Counted from the stretch's first letter, positions 43,763 through 55,265 are shown. The stretch is 64,000 nucleotides of DNA from Gammaproteobacteria bacterium (GCA_013151045.1 JAADIY010000023.1:1-64000), one strand, 5' to 3'. Notes: generated by a model not told the origin, from the sequence alone. Program-made: numbers and translations.

Positions 43763-43790
43763 TCGGGGTTATTAATTTGGCCCCGATTTC
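43763..43790 (+). terminator. Putative terminator after HU-family gene
   Basis: TCGGGG - 12 nt - CCCCGA followed by TTTC. Confidence 0.45.
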
Positions 43791-43924
43791 CATATCTAGT
43801 TAGATTTTTTCTTCCCTAACTACAATAGCTACAATTCTTCTGCGTTTCTTGCGCGCTTTATTTCAACGGCATACCTTGATGCCGCATCGACGTAAAAATT
43901 TTAATTCAGGCTTCTTGTCTGTTA

Positions 43925-45280
43925 TTAGCTAAGCTTCGCAATTAAATTAAATGCGGCGCGTAAGCCCATTGCTTCTCCGCCTTTAGGTCTGCCGGGGCGT
44001 TCACGTGTATTAAAGGCCATCACATCAAAATGCAGCCAATCACACTCGTTCGTCACAAATTCTTGTAAATACAGGGCGGCAGTAATAGCGCCGCCGTAAC
44101 CTGTTTCAGCAGAATTGGCGATGTCTGCAATTGTACTGCTTAACATGGACTTATACGGTTTGTGCAAAGGTAATTGCCATGCAGGGTCTTGTGTAGACTC
44201 GGATTCTGCTTTTAGCAACGATGCAATATCATCGTTATTGCTAAAGCATGCGGCAATCTCAGTGCCTACGGCAACACGTGCAGCGCCAGTTAGGGTGGCG
44301 AAATCAATAATAAGAGCGGGGTTTTCGCTACAGGCTTCTGTTAAAGCGTCGCATAAAACTAAGCGTCCTTCGGCATCGGTATTATCAATTTCGACGGTTT
44401 TTCCGCTGCGTGTAGTGATGACATCGCCAGGTCTGAAAGCGTTATCAGAAATTGCATTTTCAACGGCAGGAATCAGAACGCGTAGCTGTACCGGTAAATT
44501 GGCAGCCATGATCATATTGGCTAGCCCGAGAACATGGGCGGCACCGCCCATATCCTTTTTCATCCAGCGCATGCCTTTGCCCGGTTTGATGTCGAGGCCG
44601 CCGCTATCAAAACACACACCTTTACCGACTAAAGTAATTTTTTTATCTGCGGGTTTGCCCCATCGCATGTCAATCAAGCGTGGGGTGTGAATACTTGCGC
44701 GGCCTACGGCATGAATGGTTGGATAATTTTGTTCTAATAAATCATCACCAATCGTCTCACTTACCGATGCGCCAAATTGTTTTGCCAGTGTTTTTGCAGC
44801 GTCAGCAATGTTGCTTGGCATCATGTCTGACGCGGGTGTGTTGATCATATCGCGTGTTAGGGCGATGGCTGCTACTTGTGCGCTAAGGTTCGCAGTATCA
44901 TCTGAGTCATAGTAAAGCTTGGCAAATTCTTTATTTTTTTTGCTCGGTAGATAACGATTAAATTCATAACATGCCAAGCCCCAAGCTAAGGCTTGTAGGT
45001 TGCTATGTTGCTCAACGCGATAATCACCTGCGGGTAAAGACTTCGGCAGTACAGCGAGATTCCACATGTCGTTATGATCTTCGACGCCTAATACAACTTG
45101 GCTTATAAGCCCATCTTGATCAGGTATTAAGCTGAATTGGCCGGGTTTGGCTTGGTAGGCAGTATTGTTTAGCCAGTTTTGAGTGAGGTCTGCTTGATGC
45201 GTGAGCCAATCGTTATATTCTGCTGCTGTTAGACAAATGATAGGTGTGGCATTAGCGTTATTGGTAAAACAATGTGTCAT
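43925..45280 (-). CDS. Leucyl aminopeptidase family (M17) protein
   Basis: GKGVCFDSGGLDIKPGKGMRWMKKDMGGAAHVLGLA; NTDAEGRLVLCDALTEA. Confidence 0.92.
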   Translation of the reverse strand: MTHCFTNNANATPIICLTAAEYNDWLTHQADLTQNWLNNTAYQAKPGQFSLIPDQDGLISQVVLGVEDHNDMWNLAVLPKSLPAGDYRVEQHSNLQALAWGLACYEFNRYLPSKKNKEFAKLYYDSDDTANLSAQVAAIALTRDMINTPASDMMPSNIADAAKTLAKQFGASVSETIGDDLLEQNYPTIHAVGRASIHTPRLIDMRWGKPADKKITLVGKGVCFDSGGLDIKPGKGMRWMKKDMGGAAHVLGLANMIMAANLPVQLRVLIPAVENAISDNAFRPGDVITTRSGKTVEIDNTDAEGRLVLCDALTEACSENPALIIDFATLTGAARVAVGTEIAACFSNNDDIASLLKAESESTQDPAWQLPLHKPYKSMLSSTIADIANSAETGYGGAITAALYLQEFVTNECDWLHFDVMAFNTRERPGRPKGGEAMGLRAAFNLIAKLS

Positions 45281-45303
45281 GGTGTTTATCCTAATAATAG
45301 CTT

Positions 45304-46155
45304 TTAGATTTTGCTAAGTATTTTATCAAGTGTCCGGCTTGGCAAAATGCGTTTTAGTATTGCAAATAAATAAGTAGGGAAGGTAACGGGATAATGGTTT
45401 TTTGGGCGTTTGCTTTCTAAAGCGTGAATGACTTTTTTTACCACCGCATCGGGTGGCAGAGTGAACGGTGCTGCTGGCCCTTCTTTTTGTAAGCGCTCTT
45501 CCATTGATTGATAGGTTTCTTTGTGAAAGCTCGTTTCTTTAACGATATTTTTTTTGTACATGGCCATAGAGTTAGCGCGAAAACGTGTGCTGATAGGGCC
45601 AGGTTGAATTGATGAGACAGTGATGTTGCTACCAACAAGTTCTTGGCGCAAGGTGTCGTTAATGCCTTCTAAGGCATATTTGCTAGCGTTATAAGCGCCG
45701 CGGTATTTTAACGCCACAAAACCTAATATTGAACTGCATTGAATGATACGGCCAAAACCTTGTTTGCGCATGATAGGTATGACTAAGTTGGTGAGTTCTA
45801 CCGTGCCAAAAAGATTGGTTTCGAATTGTTCTCTTAGCACATCACGGCGTAAGTCTTCGACTGCGCCTGCTTGACCATAAGCACCATTATTGAATAGCGC
45901 GTAAAGTTTGCCATCACTTTGTTCTAGTACGTGTTGTAGTGCGCATTGAATCGAGTCGCTATTGGCGAGATCAAGCTCAACGGTGTTGAGTCCTGCGGAT
46001 TTTAATCTGTCAACGTCTGCGGGTTTGCGTGCGCTGGCAAAGACGCGATAACCGCGCGCTGATAATATTTTTGCTGTTGAATAGCCTATGCCGCTAGAGC
46101 AACCGGTGATTAATATGCTTTTGTCTGCAAAAGCGTTAGGCGTTGAGGTTGTCAT
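45304..46155 (-). CDS. Short-chain dehydrogenase/reductase (ORF track extends to 46209)
   Basis: KSILITGCSSGIGYSTAKILSARGYRVFASARK; YNASKYALEGINDTLR. Confidence 0.9.
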   Translation of the reverse strand: MTTSTPNAFADKSILITGCSSGIGYSTAKILSARGYRVFASARKPADVDRLKSAGLNTVELDLANSDSIQCALQHVLEQSDGKLYALFNNGAYGQAGAVEDLRRDVLREQFETNLFGTVELTNLVIPIMRKQGFGRIIQCSSILGFVALKYRGAYNASKYALEGINDTLRQELVGSNITVSSIQPGPISTRFRANSMAMYKKNIVKETSFHKETYQSMEERLQKEGPAAPFTLPPDAVVKKVIHALESKRPKNHYPVTFPTYLFAILKRILPSRTLDKILSKI

Positions 46156-47920
46156 CGCTATGCTTTTTTTCTTCCTGTTGTAATTGCCACATGCGAGTGT
46201 AGCTGCCATTCATTGCTAATAACTCTTGATGTGTTCCGCGTTCGACAATGCGGCCGTGTTCCATAACAAGTATTTGGTTCGAATTGATAATTGTCGATAA
46301 GCGATGTGCGATCACTAAGGTGGTATGGTTTGCCGCCACTTCTGTTAATGCGGTTTGAATAGCACGTTCTGATTTTGAATCTAATGCGGAGGTTGCTTCA
46401 TCAAATATTAAGATACGCGGATTTTTCAATATAGTGCGTGCAATGGCGACACGTTGTTTCTCGCCGCCGGAGAGTTTGAGCCCGCGTTCGCCAACCATTG
46501 TTTCGTAGCCGTCAGGCAGTGTTTCTATAAACTCATGAATGTGAGCGTGTCTTGCGGCGGCATAAATTTCTTCGGGCTGTGCGTCAGGTTTGGCGTAGGC
46601 GATGTTGTAGTAAATTGTATCGTTAAATAAAACGGTATCTTGCGGCACAATGCCTATATTGCTTCGTAAGCTGTGTTGAGTGACGTCACGAATATCTTGT
46701 TTGTTGATGGCGATATGGCCATTGTTAACATCGTAGAAACGAAAGAGGAGGCGCGCCAAGGTCGATTTGCCTGATCCGCTGGTACCGACAACGGCAACGG
46801 TATGACCCGCTGGGATTTCAAAATCAATATCAAAGAGTATTTGTCGCTCAGGATTATAAGAAAAATTAACTTTGTTAAAGGCAATACTGCCGCCTGCTAT
46901 ATCAAGCGCTTGAGCATTGTCTCCGTCTTGAATTTCTTGATTTTTGCCGAGCAGGGTAAACATTTTTTCCATGTCGGTCAGCGAGTTTTTAATTTCACGG
47001 TAGACGAAGCCAAGAAAGTTTAGCGGGATGAACAGTTGCAGCAAGTAGGTGTTAATTAAGACAAAATCACCCAGTGTTAATTCTTCTTTAACGATGCCGT
47101 CACTGGCTAAAAAGAGTAAGGCGGTAATACCCACGGTGATAACGGCGCCTTGAACCATGTTAAGTAATGATAAGGAGCTTTGGCTTTGTACGGCTGCTTT
47201 CTCCCAGACCGCCATATTGTCGTCATAGCGTTGACTCTCAAAATCTTCGTTACCAAAGTATTTGACCGTTTCATAGTTAATTAAACTGTCGATAGCCTTG
47301 GTGTTGGCTTTGGAATCCATCTCATTCATGGTTCGGCGAAATTTTAGTCGCCACTCTGTAATCACTAGCGTTAGAGTGATATAGATGCTGACTGTGATGA
47401 AGGTGATAATGGCAAATGAGGCGTCGTAATTAACAAACAATATTGCTGTGACTAAACCAATCTCTAGCAAGGTTGGCAGGATGTTAAACAGCATAAAATT
47501 GAGTAAGAAGCTAATGCCTCTTGAGCCACGCTCTATATCGCGAGATACACCGCCCGTTTGGCGCTCAAGATGAAAGCTTAGCGCTAGGGTGTGGAGATGG
47601 CGAAACACTTTGAGTGCCACACGTCGAATGGCTCGCTGTAGCACCTTGGCAAAAATGAGATCACGTAATTCGCCAAATATTGACGTTGCTAATCGTACTA
47701 GGCCGTAGGCGATGAGCATGCCGACGGGCAAGGCAATAATGAGATTTTGGCTGCGATCGAGTGCGTCGACAATTTCCTTGAGAATAAGCGGCAGACCGAC
47801 GCTGGCGATTTTGGCAACGACCAAGAAGGCCATGGCGATGATGACGCGACCACGAAATTCCCATAAAAATGGCAACAGGCTAGCAAAGGTTTGCCAGCTT
47901 TGTCGGCGTGGTTCGATCAT
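46136..47920 (-). CDS. ABC transporter, ATM1/heavy-metal exporter type (TM-NBD fusion)
   Basis: GTSGSGKSTLARLLFRFYDVNNG Walker A; KLSGGEKQRVAIARTILKNPRILIFDEATSALDSKSE. Confidence 0.9.
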   Translation of the reverse strand: MIEPRRQSWQTFASLLPFLWEFRGRVIIAMAFLVVAKIASVGLPLILKEIVDALDRSQNLIIALPVGMLIAYGLVRLATSIFGELRDLIFAKVLQRAIRRVALKVFRHLHTLALSFHLERQTGGVSRDIERGSRGISFLLNFMLFNILPTLLEIGLVTAILFVNYDASFAIITFITVSIYITLTLVITEWRLKFRRTMNEMDSKANTKAIDSLINYETVKYFGNEDFESQRYDDNMAVWEKAAVQSQSSLSLLNMVQGAVITVGITALLFLASDGIVKEELTLGDFVLINTYLLQLFIPLNFLGFVYREIKNSLTDMEKMFTLLGKNQEIQDGDNAQALDIAGGSIAFNKVNFSYNPERQILFDIDFEIPAGHTVAVVGTSGSGKSTLARLLFRFYDVNNGHIAINKQDIRDVTQHSLRSNIGIVPQDTVLFNDTIYYNIAYAKPDAQPEEIYAAARHAHIHEFIETLPDGYETMVGERGLKLSGGEKQRVAIARTILKNPRILIFDEATSALDSKSERAIQTALTEVAANHTTLVIAHRLSTIINSNQILVMEHGRIVERGTHQELLAMNGSYTRMWQLQQEEKKHSDDNLNA

Positions 47921-48040
47921 GGGGATGCTACCTGATTACTACGATGACAGACGTAAAACAGCTATTCTGGGGGTTTTTCGCTGCTTTGTATATAATAGCC
48001 CATTAACTGATAAGTATAATTACGTATTATTGAGGTTGTT

Positions 48041-48415
48041 ATGCCGTTTTACGAGTATCAATGCCAGTCCTGCGGGCATCAATTTACCAAAATGCAGATG
48101 GTCAGCGCTGATCCGCTGGTCGATTGTTCTGAGTGCAATAAGCCAGAGCTGAGAAAACTTGTCTCGGCTCCGCGCGTGTCTAAAGGTGATAGCTGGTTGA
48201 AGTCACCGACTTTGGCTAGGCGAGATAAAGAAAACTTTATGGATAATGACGCCAAGCATTCTAAACAAATGCATGATGATGAATATTACTCTAAAACAAT
48301 GGGCCCACCTAAGCCACCGCATGGTCATGATCCTACTGATCCGAAAGGTATTCGCTTTAAAGATGATCCGGATCCAAAGCCGGTGGTAACGACCAAGTCC
48401 CCCAAGGGGACGTAG
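48041..48415 (+). CDS. FmdB-type zinc ribbon protein
   Basis: MPFYEYQCQSCGHQFTKMQMVSADPLVDCSECNKPELRKLVS. Confidence 0.88.
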   Translation: MPFYEYQCQSCGHQFTKMQMVSADPLVDCSECNKPELRKLVSAPRVSKGDSWLKSPTLARRDKENFMDNDAKHSKQMHDDEYYSKTMGPPKPPHGHDPTDPKGIRFKDDPDPKPVVTTKSPKGT

Positions 48416-48439
48416 AAAAGCGATTAGCCCCTGTTTTTC

Positions 48440-48507
48440 TGGTAGAGCCAAGCTTCTGCCAATATTGCGTTGTAGTGGTGGTGGCCTTACCATCGCCGCT
48501 ACAGTGC
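48440..48507 (+). other. Two consecutive RNA hairpins upstream of aspS
   Basis: TGGTAGAG/TTCTGCCA (48440-48461) and GCGTTGTAGTGGTGGTGG-cctta-CCATCGCCGCTACAGTGC (48467-48507) pair fully when G-U is allowed. Confidence 0.55.
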
Positions 48508-48553
48508 TTTAAACACTTTATCTCATTTTAATTATTCAAATAAGGAAACCATA

Positions 48554-50347
48554 ATGCGCAGTCATTACTGCGGCGAACTCAACGCCTCGCATATCGACCA
48601 GCAAGTCAGCCTTTGTGGCTGGGTACATAACCGTCGTGATCACGGCGGCGTTATTTTTGTCGACCTGCGTGATCGTGATGGTTTAACCCAGATTGTCTTT
48701 AATCCTGATAATGCAGAGAGCTTTGCTATTGCAGAACGGGTACGTAGCGAGTTTGTGCTGAGAATTGAAGGCACGGTTCGTCTTCGCCCTGAAGGAACTG
48801 TGAACCCTGGCTTGCCAACGGGTGAGATTGAAGTGCTGAACCAAAACGTGACGATTTTGGCAAGTTCAGATGTGCCAGCGATTCCAGTCGATGATGAGTC
48901 TGAAGTCAGCGAAGATAACCGACTGCGTTATCGTTATTTGGATTTGCGTCGTTCGACGATGCAAGAGCGTTTGCGTAAACGTTCAGAGTTGACCAATAGC
49001 TTGCGTAATTGGTTGGTCGATAATGGTTTTTCAGAAATTGAAACGCCGATACTGACCAAATCAACGCCTGAAGGCGCACGTGATTATTTAGTGCCAAGCC
49101 GTACCCATCAGGGCGAGTTTTTTGCTTTGCCACAGTCGCCGCAGTTGTTTAAGCAATTGCTGATGATGTCGGGCATGGATCGCTACTACCAGGTGGCACG
49201 TTGTTTCCGCGATGAAGATTTGCGTGCGGACAGACAGCCAGAATTTACCCAGCTCGATATCGAGTTATCGTTTATCGATGAAGACACCATCATGACGATG
49301 ATGGAAGAAATGATTCGCCAAGGCTTTGCTAAAGTCATGGATATTGAATTGCCAAACCCCTTTCCGCGTATGCCTTATGACGAAGCCATGCAACGTTTTG
49401 GTAGTGATCGTCCTGACTTGCGTGTATCACTAGAACTGATTGAAGTCAGTGACTTACTGAAAGACGTTGAGTTCAAAGTCTTTTCGGGGCCGGCACAAAA
49501 CCCGAATGGTCGCGTAGCGGCTTTACGTGTGCCACAAGGTGGCAAGCTTAGTCGTAAAGATATCGATGATTACACTAAGTATGTTAGCCAATATGGTGCT
49601 AAAGGTCTCGCCTATATTAAAGTTAATGAAATTGCCAAGGGTGTTGAAGGTCTGCAATCACCGATTCTTAAATTCTTACCTGACGATGTAGTGATGAAAA
49701 TCATGGCGGCGACAGAAGCCGCTGATGGCGATATTGTCTTCTTCGGTGCGGACAAAGCCAAAGTCGTTAACGAAGCATTGGGCGCATTGCGTGTGAAAAT
49801 TGGTCATGACCTTGGTTTGATGGAAGCAGGTTGGCAGCCGTTGTGGGTCACCGAATTCCCAATGTTTGAAGCTGATGATGAAGGCGGCTGGCATGCGCTA
49901 CATCATCCGTTTACTGCGCCGTCAGTTGACAGCATTGAGCAGCTTAAAGCCGACCCTGGCGCAGCAAAATCACGCGCCTACGATATGGTGCTGAATGGTA
50001 CTGAGCTAGGTGGTGGTTCGATTCGTATTCATGACACGGCTATGCAATCTGCTGTGTTGGAATTGCTTGGTGTTGGTGAAGAAGAAGCGAAAGAGAAATT
50101 TGGCTTCTTGCTTGAAGCATTACGTTATGGTTGTCCGCCTCACGGTGGTCTGGCCTTTGGTTTGGATCGTTTAGCCATGTTGATGATGGGCGCGAGCTCT
50201 ATACGTGACGTTATTGCCTTTCCTAAAACACAAAGTGCGAGTTGTTTGCTAACGAATGCGCCGAGCAGCGTAGAGTCTAAGCAGCTACGCGAATTAGGTG
50301 TAAAATTGGCGAAAAAGCCAGGTGCTGAAGATAAAGCAGCTAGTTAA
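48554..50347 (+). CDS. aspS: Aspartyl-tRNA synthetase
   Basis: [78 protein letters not shown]. Confidence 0.96.
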   Translation: MRSHYCGELNASHIDQQVSLCGWVHNRRDHGGVIFVDLRDRDGLTQIVFNPDNAESFAIAERVRSEFVLRIEGTVRLRPEGTVNPGLPTGEIEVLNQNVTILASSDVPAIPVDDESEVSEDNRLRYRYLDLRRSTMQERLRKRSELTNSLRNWLVDNGFSEIETPILTKSTPEGARDYLVPSRTHQGEFFALPQSPQLFKQLLMMSGMDRYYQVARCFRDEDLRADRQPEFTQLDIELSFIDEDTIMTMMEEMIRQGFAKVMDIELPNPFPRMPYDEAMQRFGSDRPDLRVSLELIEVSDLLKDVEFKVFSGPAQNPNGRVAALRVPQGGKLSRKDIDDYTKYVSQYGAKGLAYIKVNEIAKGVEGLQSPILKFLPDDVVMKIMAATEAADGDIVFFGADKAKVVNEALGALRVKIGHDLGLMEAGWQPLWVTEFPMFEADDEGGWHALHHPFTAPSVDSIEQLKADPGAAKSRAYDMVLNGTELGGGSIRIHDTAMQSAVLELLGVGEEEAKEKFGFLLEALRYGCPPHGGLAFGLDRLAMLMMGASSIRDVIAFPKTQSASCLLTNAPSSVESKQLRELGVKLAKKPGAEDKAAS

Positions 50348-50370
50348 CTGCCACTCAAATTAGTGTTAAG

Positions 50371-50398
50371 TTGACGTTAAGCGTTTGTTTTATATAAT
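50371..50398 (+). promoter_or_regulatory. Sigma70 promoter of nadA
   Basis: TTGACG - 16 bp - TATAAT. Confidence 0.7.
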
Positions 50399-50400
50399 GT

Positions 50401-50421
50401 TTTCTTTGTTAAGCAAAGAAA
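50401..50421. promoter_or_regulatory. Candidate operator (dyad) over the predicted nadA start of transcription
   Basis: TTTCTTTG-TTAAG-CAAAGAAA perfect 8-bp arms just downstream of the -10. Confidence 0.5.
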
Positions 50422-50434
50422 GTCGAGAGGTGTC

Positions 50435-51538
50435 ATGATGACAGCAGCCCTACCTGTGCAGCAGTTTAGCGAGTTAGATGAAGCAACTTGCGATGAGCGT
50501 ATTCGCGCTGCCAAAGAGGCATTGGGTGATAAGCTGGTCATACTCGGTCACCATTACCAGCGTGATGAGGTTTATCGTCACGCCGACGTCACCGGCGATT
50601 CGCTCAAGCTATCTCAATATGCGGCACAATCAAAAGCTGAGTACATCGTTTTTTGTGGTGTGCACTTTATGGCAGAGGTTGCTGATGTATTGTCGCGCCC
50701 TGATCAAGTGGCCATGTTGCCTGATTTGGCTGCCGGTTGTTCTATGGCTGATATGGCTAACCTCGCACAAGTCGAGCGTGCCTGGCGTGAACTGGCAACG
50801 GTATTGGATCCTGACGAAACTATTACGCCGATTACTTATATTAACTCGGCAGCTGACCTCAAATCGTTTTGTGGTCGTCACGGCGGTATTGTGTGTACTT
50901 CAACCAACGCCAAGCATGTGATTGATTGGGGCTTTAAGCAACGTGAAAAAGTGTTGTTTTTCCCCGACGAGCATTTAGGCCGAAATACGGCTGATCAAAT
51001 GGGCATACCGTTTGATGAGATGGCGGTGTGGGATTACAACCAACCTATGGGTGGCTTAACGCCAGACGAAATCCACAATGCTAAAGTGTTGTTGTGGAAA
51101 GGTTTTTGTTCTGTGCATCAAATGTTTAAAGCAAAACACATTGATGCCTTTTTAGAAAAATACCCTGATGCAAAAGTGATCGCTCATCCTGAGTCGAGCT
51201 ATGAAGTTTGTCAGCGTGCTGATGAAGTAGGGTCGACGGAATACATTATTAATACCGTCAATGCATCACCTGCAGGGACACGTTGGTTAGTGGCGACAGA
51301 GTTGAACTTGGTTAATCGTCTTAACGAACAAAACCCCGATAAAAGTGTGCACTTCATGTCACCCATGATCTGCATGTGTTCGACCATGTTTCGTATCAAC
51401 CCACAGCAATTATTGTGGGTCTTAGAAAACCTAGTCGAAGGTAAGGTGGTCAATCGAATCACCGTGCCAGAAGAAGAAGCCGACTATGCGCGCTTGGCCT
51501 TGCAGCGTATGTTCGATGTCTCGGTAGCGCTCGATTAA
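50435..51538 (+). CDS. nadA: Quinolinate synthase
   Basis: LVILGHHYQRDEVYRHADVTGDSLKLS; IAHPESSYEVCQRADEVGSTEYIIN; CMCSTMFRI. Confidence 0.95.
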   Translation: MMTAALPVQQFSELDEATCDERIRAAKEALGDKLVILGHHYQRDEVYRHADVTGDSLKLSQYAAQSKAEYIVFCGVHFMAEVADVLSRPDQVAMLPDLAAGCSMADMANLAQVERAWRELATVLDPDETITPITYINSAADLKSFCGRHGGIVCTSTNAKHVIDWGFKQREKVLFFPDEHLGRNTADQMGIPFDEMAVWDYNQPMGGLTPDEIHNAKVLLWKGFCSVHQMFKAKHIDAFLEKYPDAKVIAHPESSYEVCQRADEVGSTEYIINTVNASPAGTRWLVATELNLVNRLNEQNPDKSVHFMSPMICMCSTMFRINPQQLLWVLENLVEGKVVNRITVPEEEADYARLALQRMFDVSVALD

Positions 51539-51562
51539 AACTAGTTAATAGCTTTATACACT

Positions 51563-52222
51563 GTGGCTGATCTTCAGCGTGCCCTTGGGGTGCAAGGCGG
51601 CGTAGTTGTCCTCACTCATGGTGTATTAATGAGTGGCGGTATTATGTCGCGACTGCAGGCGCATATTGAGCGTGCAGGTTGGCAGACTGCGATTTTTGAT
51701 TATCCTTCCAGAACAAAAACAGTGGCTGAAAATGCTAATGCGCTAGCATGGTTTCTACGACGTTTTCGCGGTCAGCCCATCTATTTGGTTGCACACAGCT
51801 TGGGTGGGCGAGTTTGCTTACGGGTCTTGCAAGACCATCCTGAAATCAATGTGCGACGTTTTGTCGCTATTGGTACGCCATTTTTAGGCAGCGAGGTAGC
51901 CAAAACCTTATCTGGCTATCGTCTAGGGCGCTGGTTATTGGGTAAGAGTGTAGGCAAAGACGGCCTTACTACCGCAGTGCAGGAATGGCAAGGTGAGACG
52001 AATATCGGTGTGATTGCTGGTTCTCAGCGTATTGGAGTCGGCTTTATCACGGGTGGTTTGCGCCGACCCAATGACGGCACTGTTAGTGCGGCTTCGACAA
52101 AGCTCGTTGGCTTGGCAGATCACATTACTCAACCACATTCCCATACCTTATTGCTTTATTCCGAATATGTGGCGATTCAAGTCATCCATTTTCTTGATTT
52201 TGGTTTCTTTAAGCACGATTAG
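51563..52222 (+). CDS. Alpha/beta hydrolase (lipase-like)
   Basis: VVVLTHGVLMSGGIMSRL; IYLVAHSLGGRVCLRVL (GHSLGG-type nucleophile elbow). Confidence 0.8.
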   Translation: MADLQRALGVQGGVVVLTHGVLMSGGIMSRLQAHIERAGWQTAIFDYPSRTKTVAENANALAWFLRRFRGQPIYLVAHSLGGRVCLRVLQDHPEINVRRFVAIGTPFLGSEVAKTLSGYRLGRWLLGKSVGKDGLTTAVQEWQGETNIGVIAGSQRIGVGFITGGLRRPNDGTVSAASTKLVGLADHITQPHSHTLLLYSEYVAIQVIHFLDFGFFKHD

Positions 52223-52308
52223 GGCGTAATTCCCGCGTATTACCCCCTTATTACGAGGCTTCAGCAATGGTAGAATTGTGCGATTATTAATAAGACAAAG
52301 AATAGAGC

Positions 52309-53058
52309 ATGGCAGGACATAGTAAATGGGCGAACATTCAGCATCGCAAGGGCGCGCAAGATAAAAAGCGCGGAAAAATCTTTACCAAGTTAATTCGAGA
52401 AATTACCGTTGCTGCACGCGCAGGCGGTGGTGATGTCGCTGCAAATCCACGTTTGCGTTTGGCTATTGATAAAGCCTTGGGCGCGAATATGACTAAAGAC
52501 ACGATTGAGCGCGCGGTAAAGCGAGGCTCGGGTGATCTTGACGGTGAAAACTACGAAGAAGTGCGTTACGAGGGTTACGGCCCAGGTGGTACAGCAGTCA
52601 TCGTTGATTGTATGACTGATAATCGTAATCGTACGGTGGCTGAAGTGCGTCATGCTTTTAGTAAGCATGGTGGCAATATGGGCACATCTGGTTCGGTGTC
52701 TTATTTGTTCAGCCAGATTGGCGTATTGGTTTATCCGCCTGAGAGTGATGAAGATGCCATTATGGAGCAGGCCTTGGAAGTTGGCGCTGACGATGTCGTG
52801 AGTCATGACGACGGTTCCATTGAGGTAGTTACCAGTTTTGAAGAGTTTGCTAGTGTGAGTGAAGCGATGAAAGCGGCCGGCCTAGAGCCAGCGATGGCTG
52901 AAGTGACGATGCGCGCTTCTCTAGAAGCACCGCTTGATTTGGGCGGTGCTGAAAGCTTGATGAAGCTCATTGATCGTTTAGAAGATTTAGACGATGTGCA
53001 GGATGTTTATTCGAATGCCGAGATTTCTGATGAAATCATGGCTAGTTTAAGTAGCTGA
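52309..53058 (+). CDS. yebC: YebC/PmpR-family transcription/translation factor
   Basis: [37 protein letters not shown]. Confidence 0.96.
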   Translation: MAGHSKWANIQHRKGAQDKKRGKIFTKLIREITVAARAGGGDVAANPRLRLAIDKALGANMTKDTIERAVKRGSGDLDGENYEEVRYEGYGPGGTAVIVDCMTDNRNRTVAEVRHAFSKHGGNMGTSGSVSYLFSQIGVLVYPPESDEDAIMEQALEVGADDVVSHDDGSIEVVTSFEEFASVSEAMKAAGLEPAMAEVTMRASLEAPLDLGGAESLMKLIDRLEDLDDVQDVYSNAEISDEIMASLSS

Positions 53059-53573
53059 TGCGCGTACTTGGTATAGACCCTGGTTCACGCATTACAGGTT
53101 ATGCCATTATCGAAGTTAACGGTGGTACGAGTCGTTATGTCGATTGTGGTTGTATTCGCACCGGTGAGGCAGCTCTGCCGCAACGTTTAAAAATCATTTT
53201 TGCCAGTCTGACTGAAATTATCTTAGATGCGCGACCTGATACGGTGGCGATTGAATCGGTCTTTATGAATCGTAATGCTGATTCGGCCTTGAAGCTGGGT
53301 CGTGCGCAAGGCGCTGCTATGTGTGCAGCGGTGAGCCAAGATTTAGATGTAACGGAATATACGCCTGCACAAGTCAAACAAGCCGTGGTGGGTAAAGGCA
53401 ATGCGGCTAAAGAACAAATCCAGCATATGGTCAAAATCTTGCTCGGTTTGTCAAAGAGTCCGCAGGCTGATGCGTCCGACGCTTTGGCCGTAGCCTTAAC
53501 ACATATTCACACCAGCCAAACACTAGCCAAAGTTAGTCAAGTTAGTGCTGCGCGACAAGGGCGTATGCGATGA
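53058..53573 (+). CDS. ruvC: Holliday junction resolvase RuvC
   Basis: [19 protein letters not shown]...; overlaps the yebC stop. Confidence 0.96.
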   Translation: MRVLGIDPGSRITGYAIIEVNGGTSRYVDCGCIRTGEAALPQRLKIIFASLTEIILDARPDTVAIESVFMNRNADSALKLGRAQGAAMCAAVSQDLDVTEYTPAQVKQAVVGKGNAAKEQIQHMVKILLGLSKSPQADASDALAVALTHIHTSQTLAKVSQVSAARQGRMR

Positions 53574-54172
53574 TTGCCCAACTGCGAGGGAGATTGCTTG
53601 CTAAGCAGCCACCAGCGGTCTTGCTTGATGTTAATGGCGTGGGTTATGAGGTTGAAGCGCCAATGTCGACGTTTTATGTTTTACCTGCTGTTGATCAAGA
53701 AATTATTATTCATACTCATATGATCGTGCGTGAAGATGCGCAGCTACTTTACGGTTTTGCTAGTTTGCAAGAACGTTCATTGTTTCGTGATTTAATTAAG
53801 GTCAACGGCGTTGGTGCTAAATTGGCGTTGACGATTTTGTCAGGTGTTTCCGTCACTGATTTCAAACATTACGTATTGGATGATAATAGTGCGGCCTTGG
53901 TGCGTTTACCGGGTATTGGTAAAAAGACAGCGGAGCGCTTAATTATTGAAATGCGCGATCGTATTGGTGATGTTGAAGAGGGAACGAATGGCTCCGCAGC
54001 AACAGCACTGACACCGGGTTTGCCAGATAGCCCACTTGCTGATGCGGTTAGCGCCTTGATTGGTTTAGGCTATAAACCACAAGATGCCAGCCGTATGGTG
54101 CGGCAAAACGATGGTGAAGGTTTGGCGAGTGAAGAAATTATCCGTCGCGCCTTGCAGGCGGCGATAGCCTAG
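53570..54172 (+). CDS. ruvA: Holliday junction DNA helicase subunit RuvA
   Basis: [36 protein letters not shown]; HhH motifs [27 protein letters not shown]. Confidence 0.96.
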   Translation: MIAQLRGRLLAKQPPAVLLDVNGVGYEVEAPMSTFYVLPAVDQEIIIHTHMIVREDAQLLYGFASLQERSLFRDLIKVNGVGAKLALTILSGVSVTDFKHYVLDDNSAALVRLPGIGKKTAERLIIEMRDRIGDVEEGTNGSAATALTPGLPDSPLADAVSALIGLGYKPQDASRMVRQNDGEGLASEEIIRRALQAAIA

Positions 54173-54180
54173 GATCTGCA

Positions 54181-55260
54181 GTGAACGAATATATTGAATC
54201 AGACCGCTTGATTGACGCTGACGCGAGTAATGAAGAGCGGCGTGTGGAATTATCCATACGACCACGCAGTTTGGCCGAATATGTCGGTCAACCTATAGTT
54301 TGTGAGCAGATGGAAATTTTTATCGAAGCTGCACGACGTCGTGGTGATGCACTAGATCATACTTTGGTCTTTGGCCCGCCTGGGTTGGGTAAGACCACTT
54401 TGGCGCATATCATTGCTCAAGAGATGGGCGCGAATATTCGCGAGACATCGGGTCCGGTTTTGGAAAAGGCCGGTGACTTAGCCGCGATGCTGACGAATTT
54501 AGAGCCGCATGATGTTTTGTTTATCGATGAAATACATCGACTAAGCCCAGCGATTGAAGAAATTTTATATCCGGCGATGGAAGACTATCAGCTCGATTTA
54601 ATGATTGGTGAAGGTCCCGCAGCGCGCTCTATTAAGCTTGATTTGCCGCCGTTTACTTTAGTCGGTGCGACTACGCGTGCGGGCATGCTCACCTCACCAT
54701 TACGCGATCGTTTTGGCATTGTCCAACGACTCGAATTTTATTCGCAAGAAGATCTGCGGTTTATCGTCGAGCGTTCAGCAAATATTTTTGGCGTGTCAAT
54801 GGATACCGAAGGCGCTAATGAAATTGCGCGGCGTTCACGCGGTACACCACGTATTGCTAACCGCTTATTACGGCGTGTGCGTGATTATGCTGAGGTTAAG
54901 GCTGACGGGTGTATAAACCGTGATATTGCTGGTTTGGCGCTTGATATGTTGAAAGTCGATGCCAATGGTTTTGACTCAATGGATCATCGTTTGCTCGAAG
55001 CCATTGTTAAAAAGTTTGATGGTGGGCCAGTAGGCGTGGATAGTTTGGCGGCAGCGATAGGTGAAGAGCGTAGTACGATAGAAGATGTGTTGGAGCCATA
55101 TTTGATTCAACAAGGTTTTATGATGCGTACCTTGCGTGGTCGTGTTGCAACACAGAGTACTTATCATCTGTTTGGGCTTAATGGTCCGAAACAGCCAGGG
55201 CAGCCGTCATTAGAATTACCGCCAACAGAGTCGGCTGAATCACCGGCGATGGATTCGTAG
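54181..55260 (+). CDS. ruvB: Holliday junction DNA helicase RuvB
   Basis: [58 protein letters not shown]. Confidence 0.97.
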   Translation: MNEYIESDRLIDADASNEERRVELSIRPRSLAEYVGQPIVCEQMEIFIEAARRRGDALDHTLVFGPPGLGKTTLAHIIAQEMGANIRETSGPVLEKAGDLAAMLTNLEPHDVLFIDEIHRLSPAIEEILYPAMEDYQLDLMIGEGPAARSIKLDLPPFTLVGATTRAGMLTSPLRDRFGIVQRLEFYSQEDLRFIVERSANIFGVSMDTEGANEIARRSRGTPRIANRLLRRVRDYAEVKADGCINRDIAGLALDMLKVDANGFDSMDHRLLEAIVKKFDGGPVGVDSLAAAIGEERSTIEDVLEPYLIQQGFMMRTLRGRVATQSTYHLFGLNGPKQPGQPSLELPPTESAESPAMDS

Positions 55261-55265
55261 CATCG

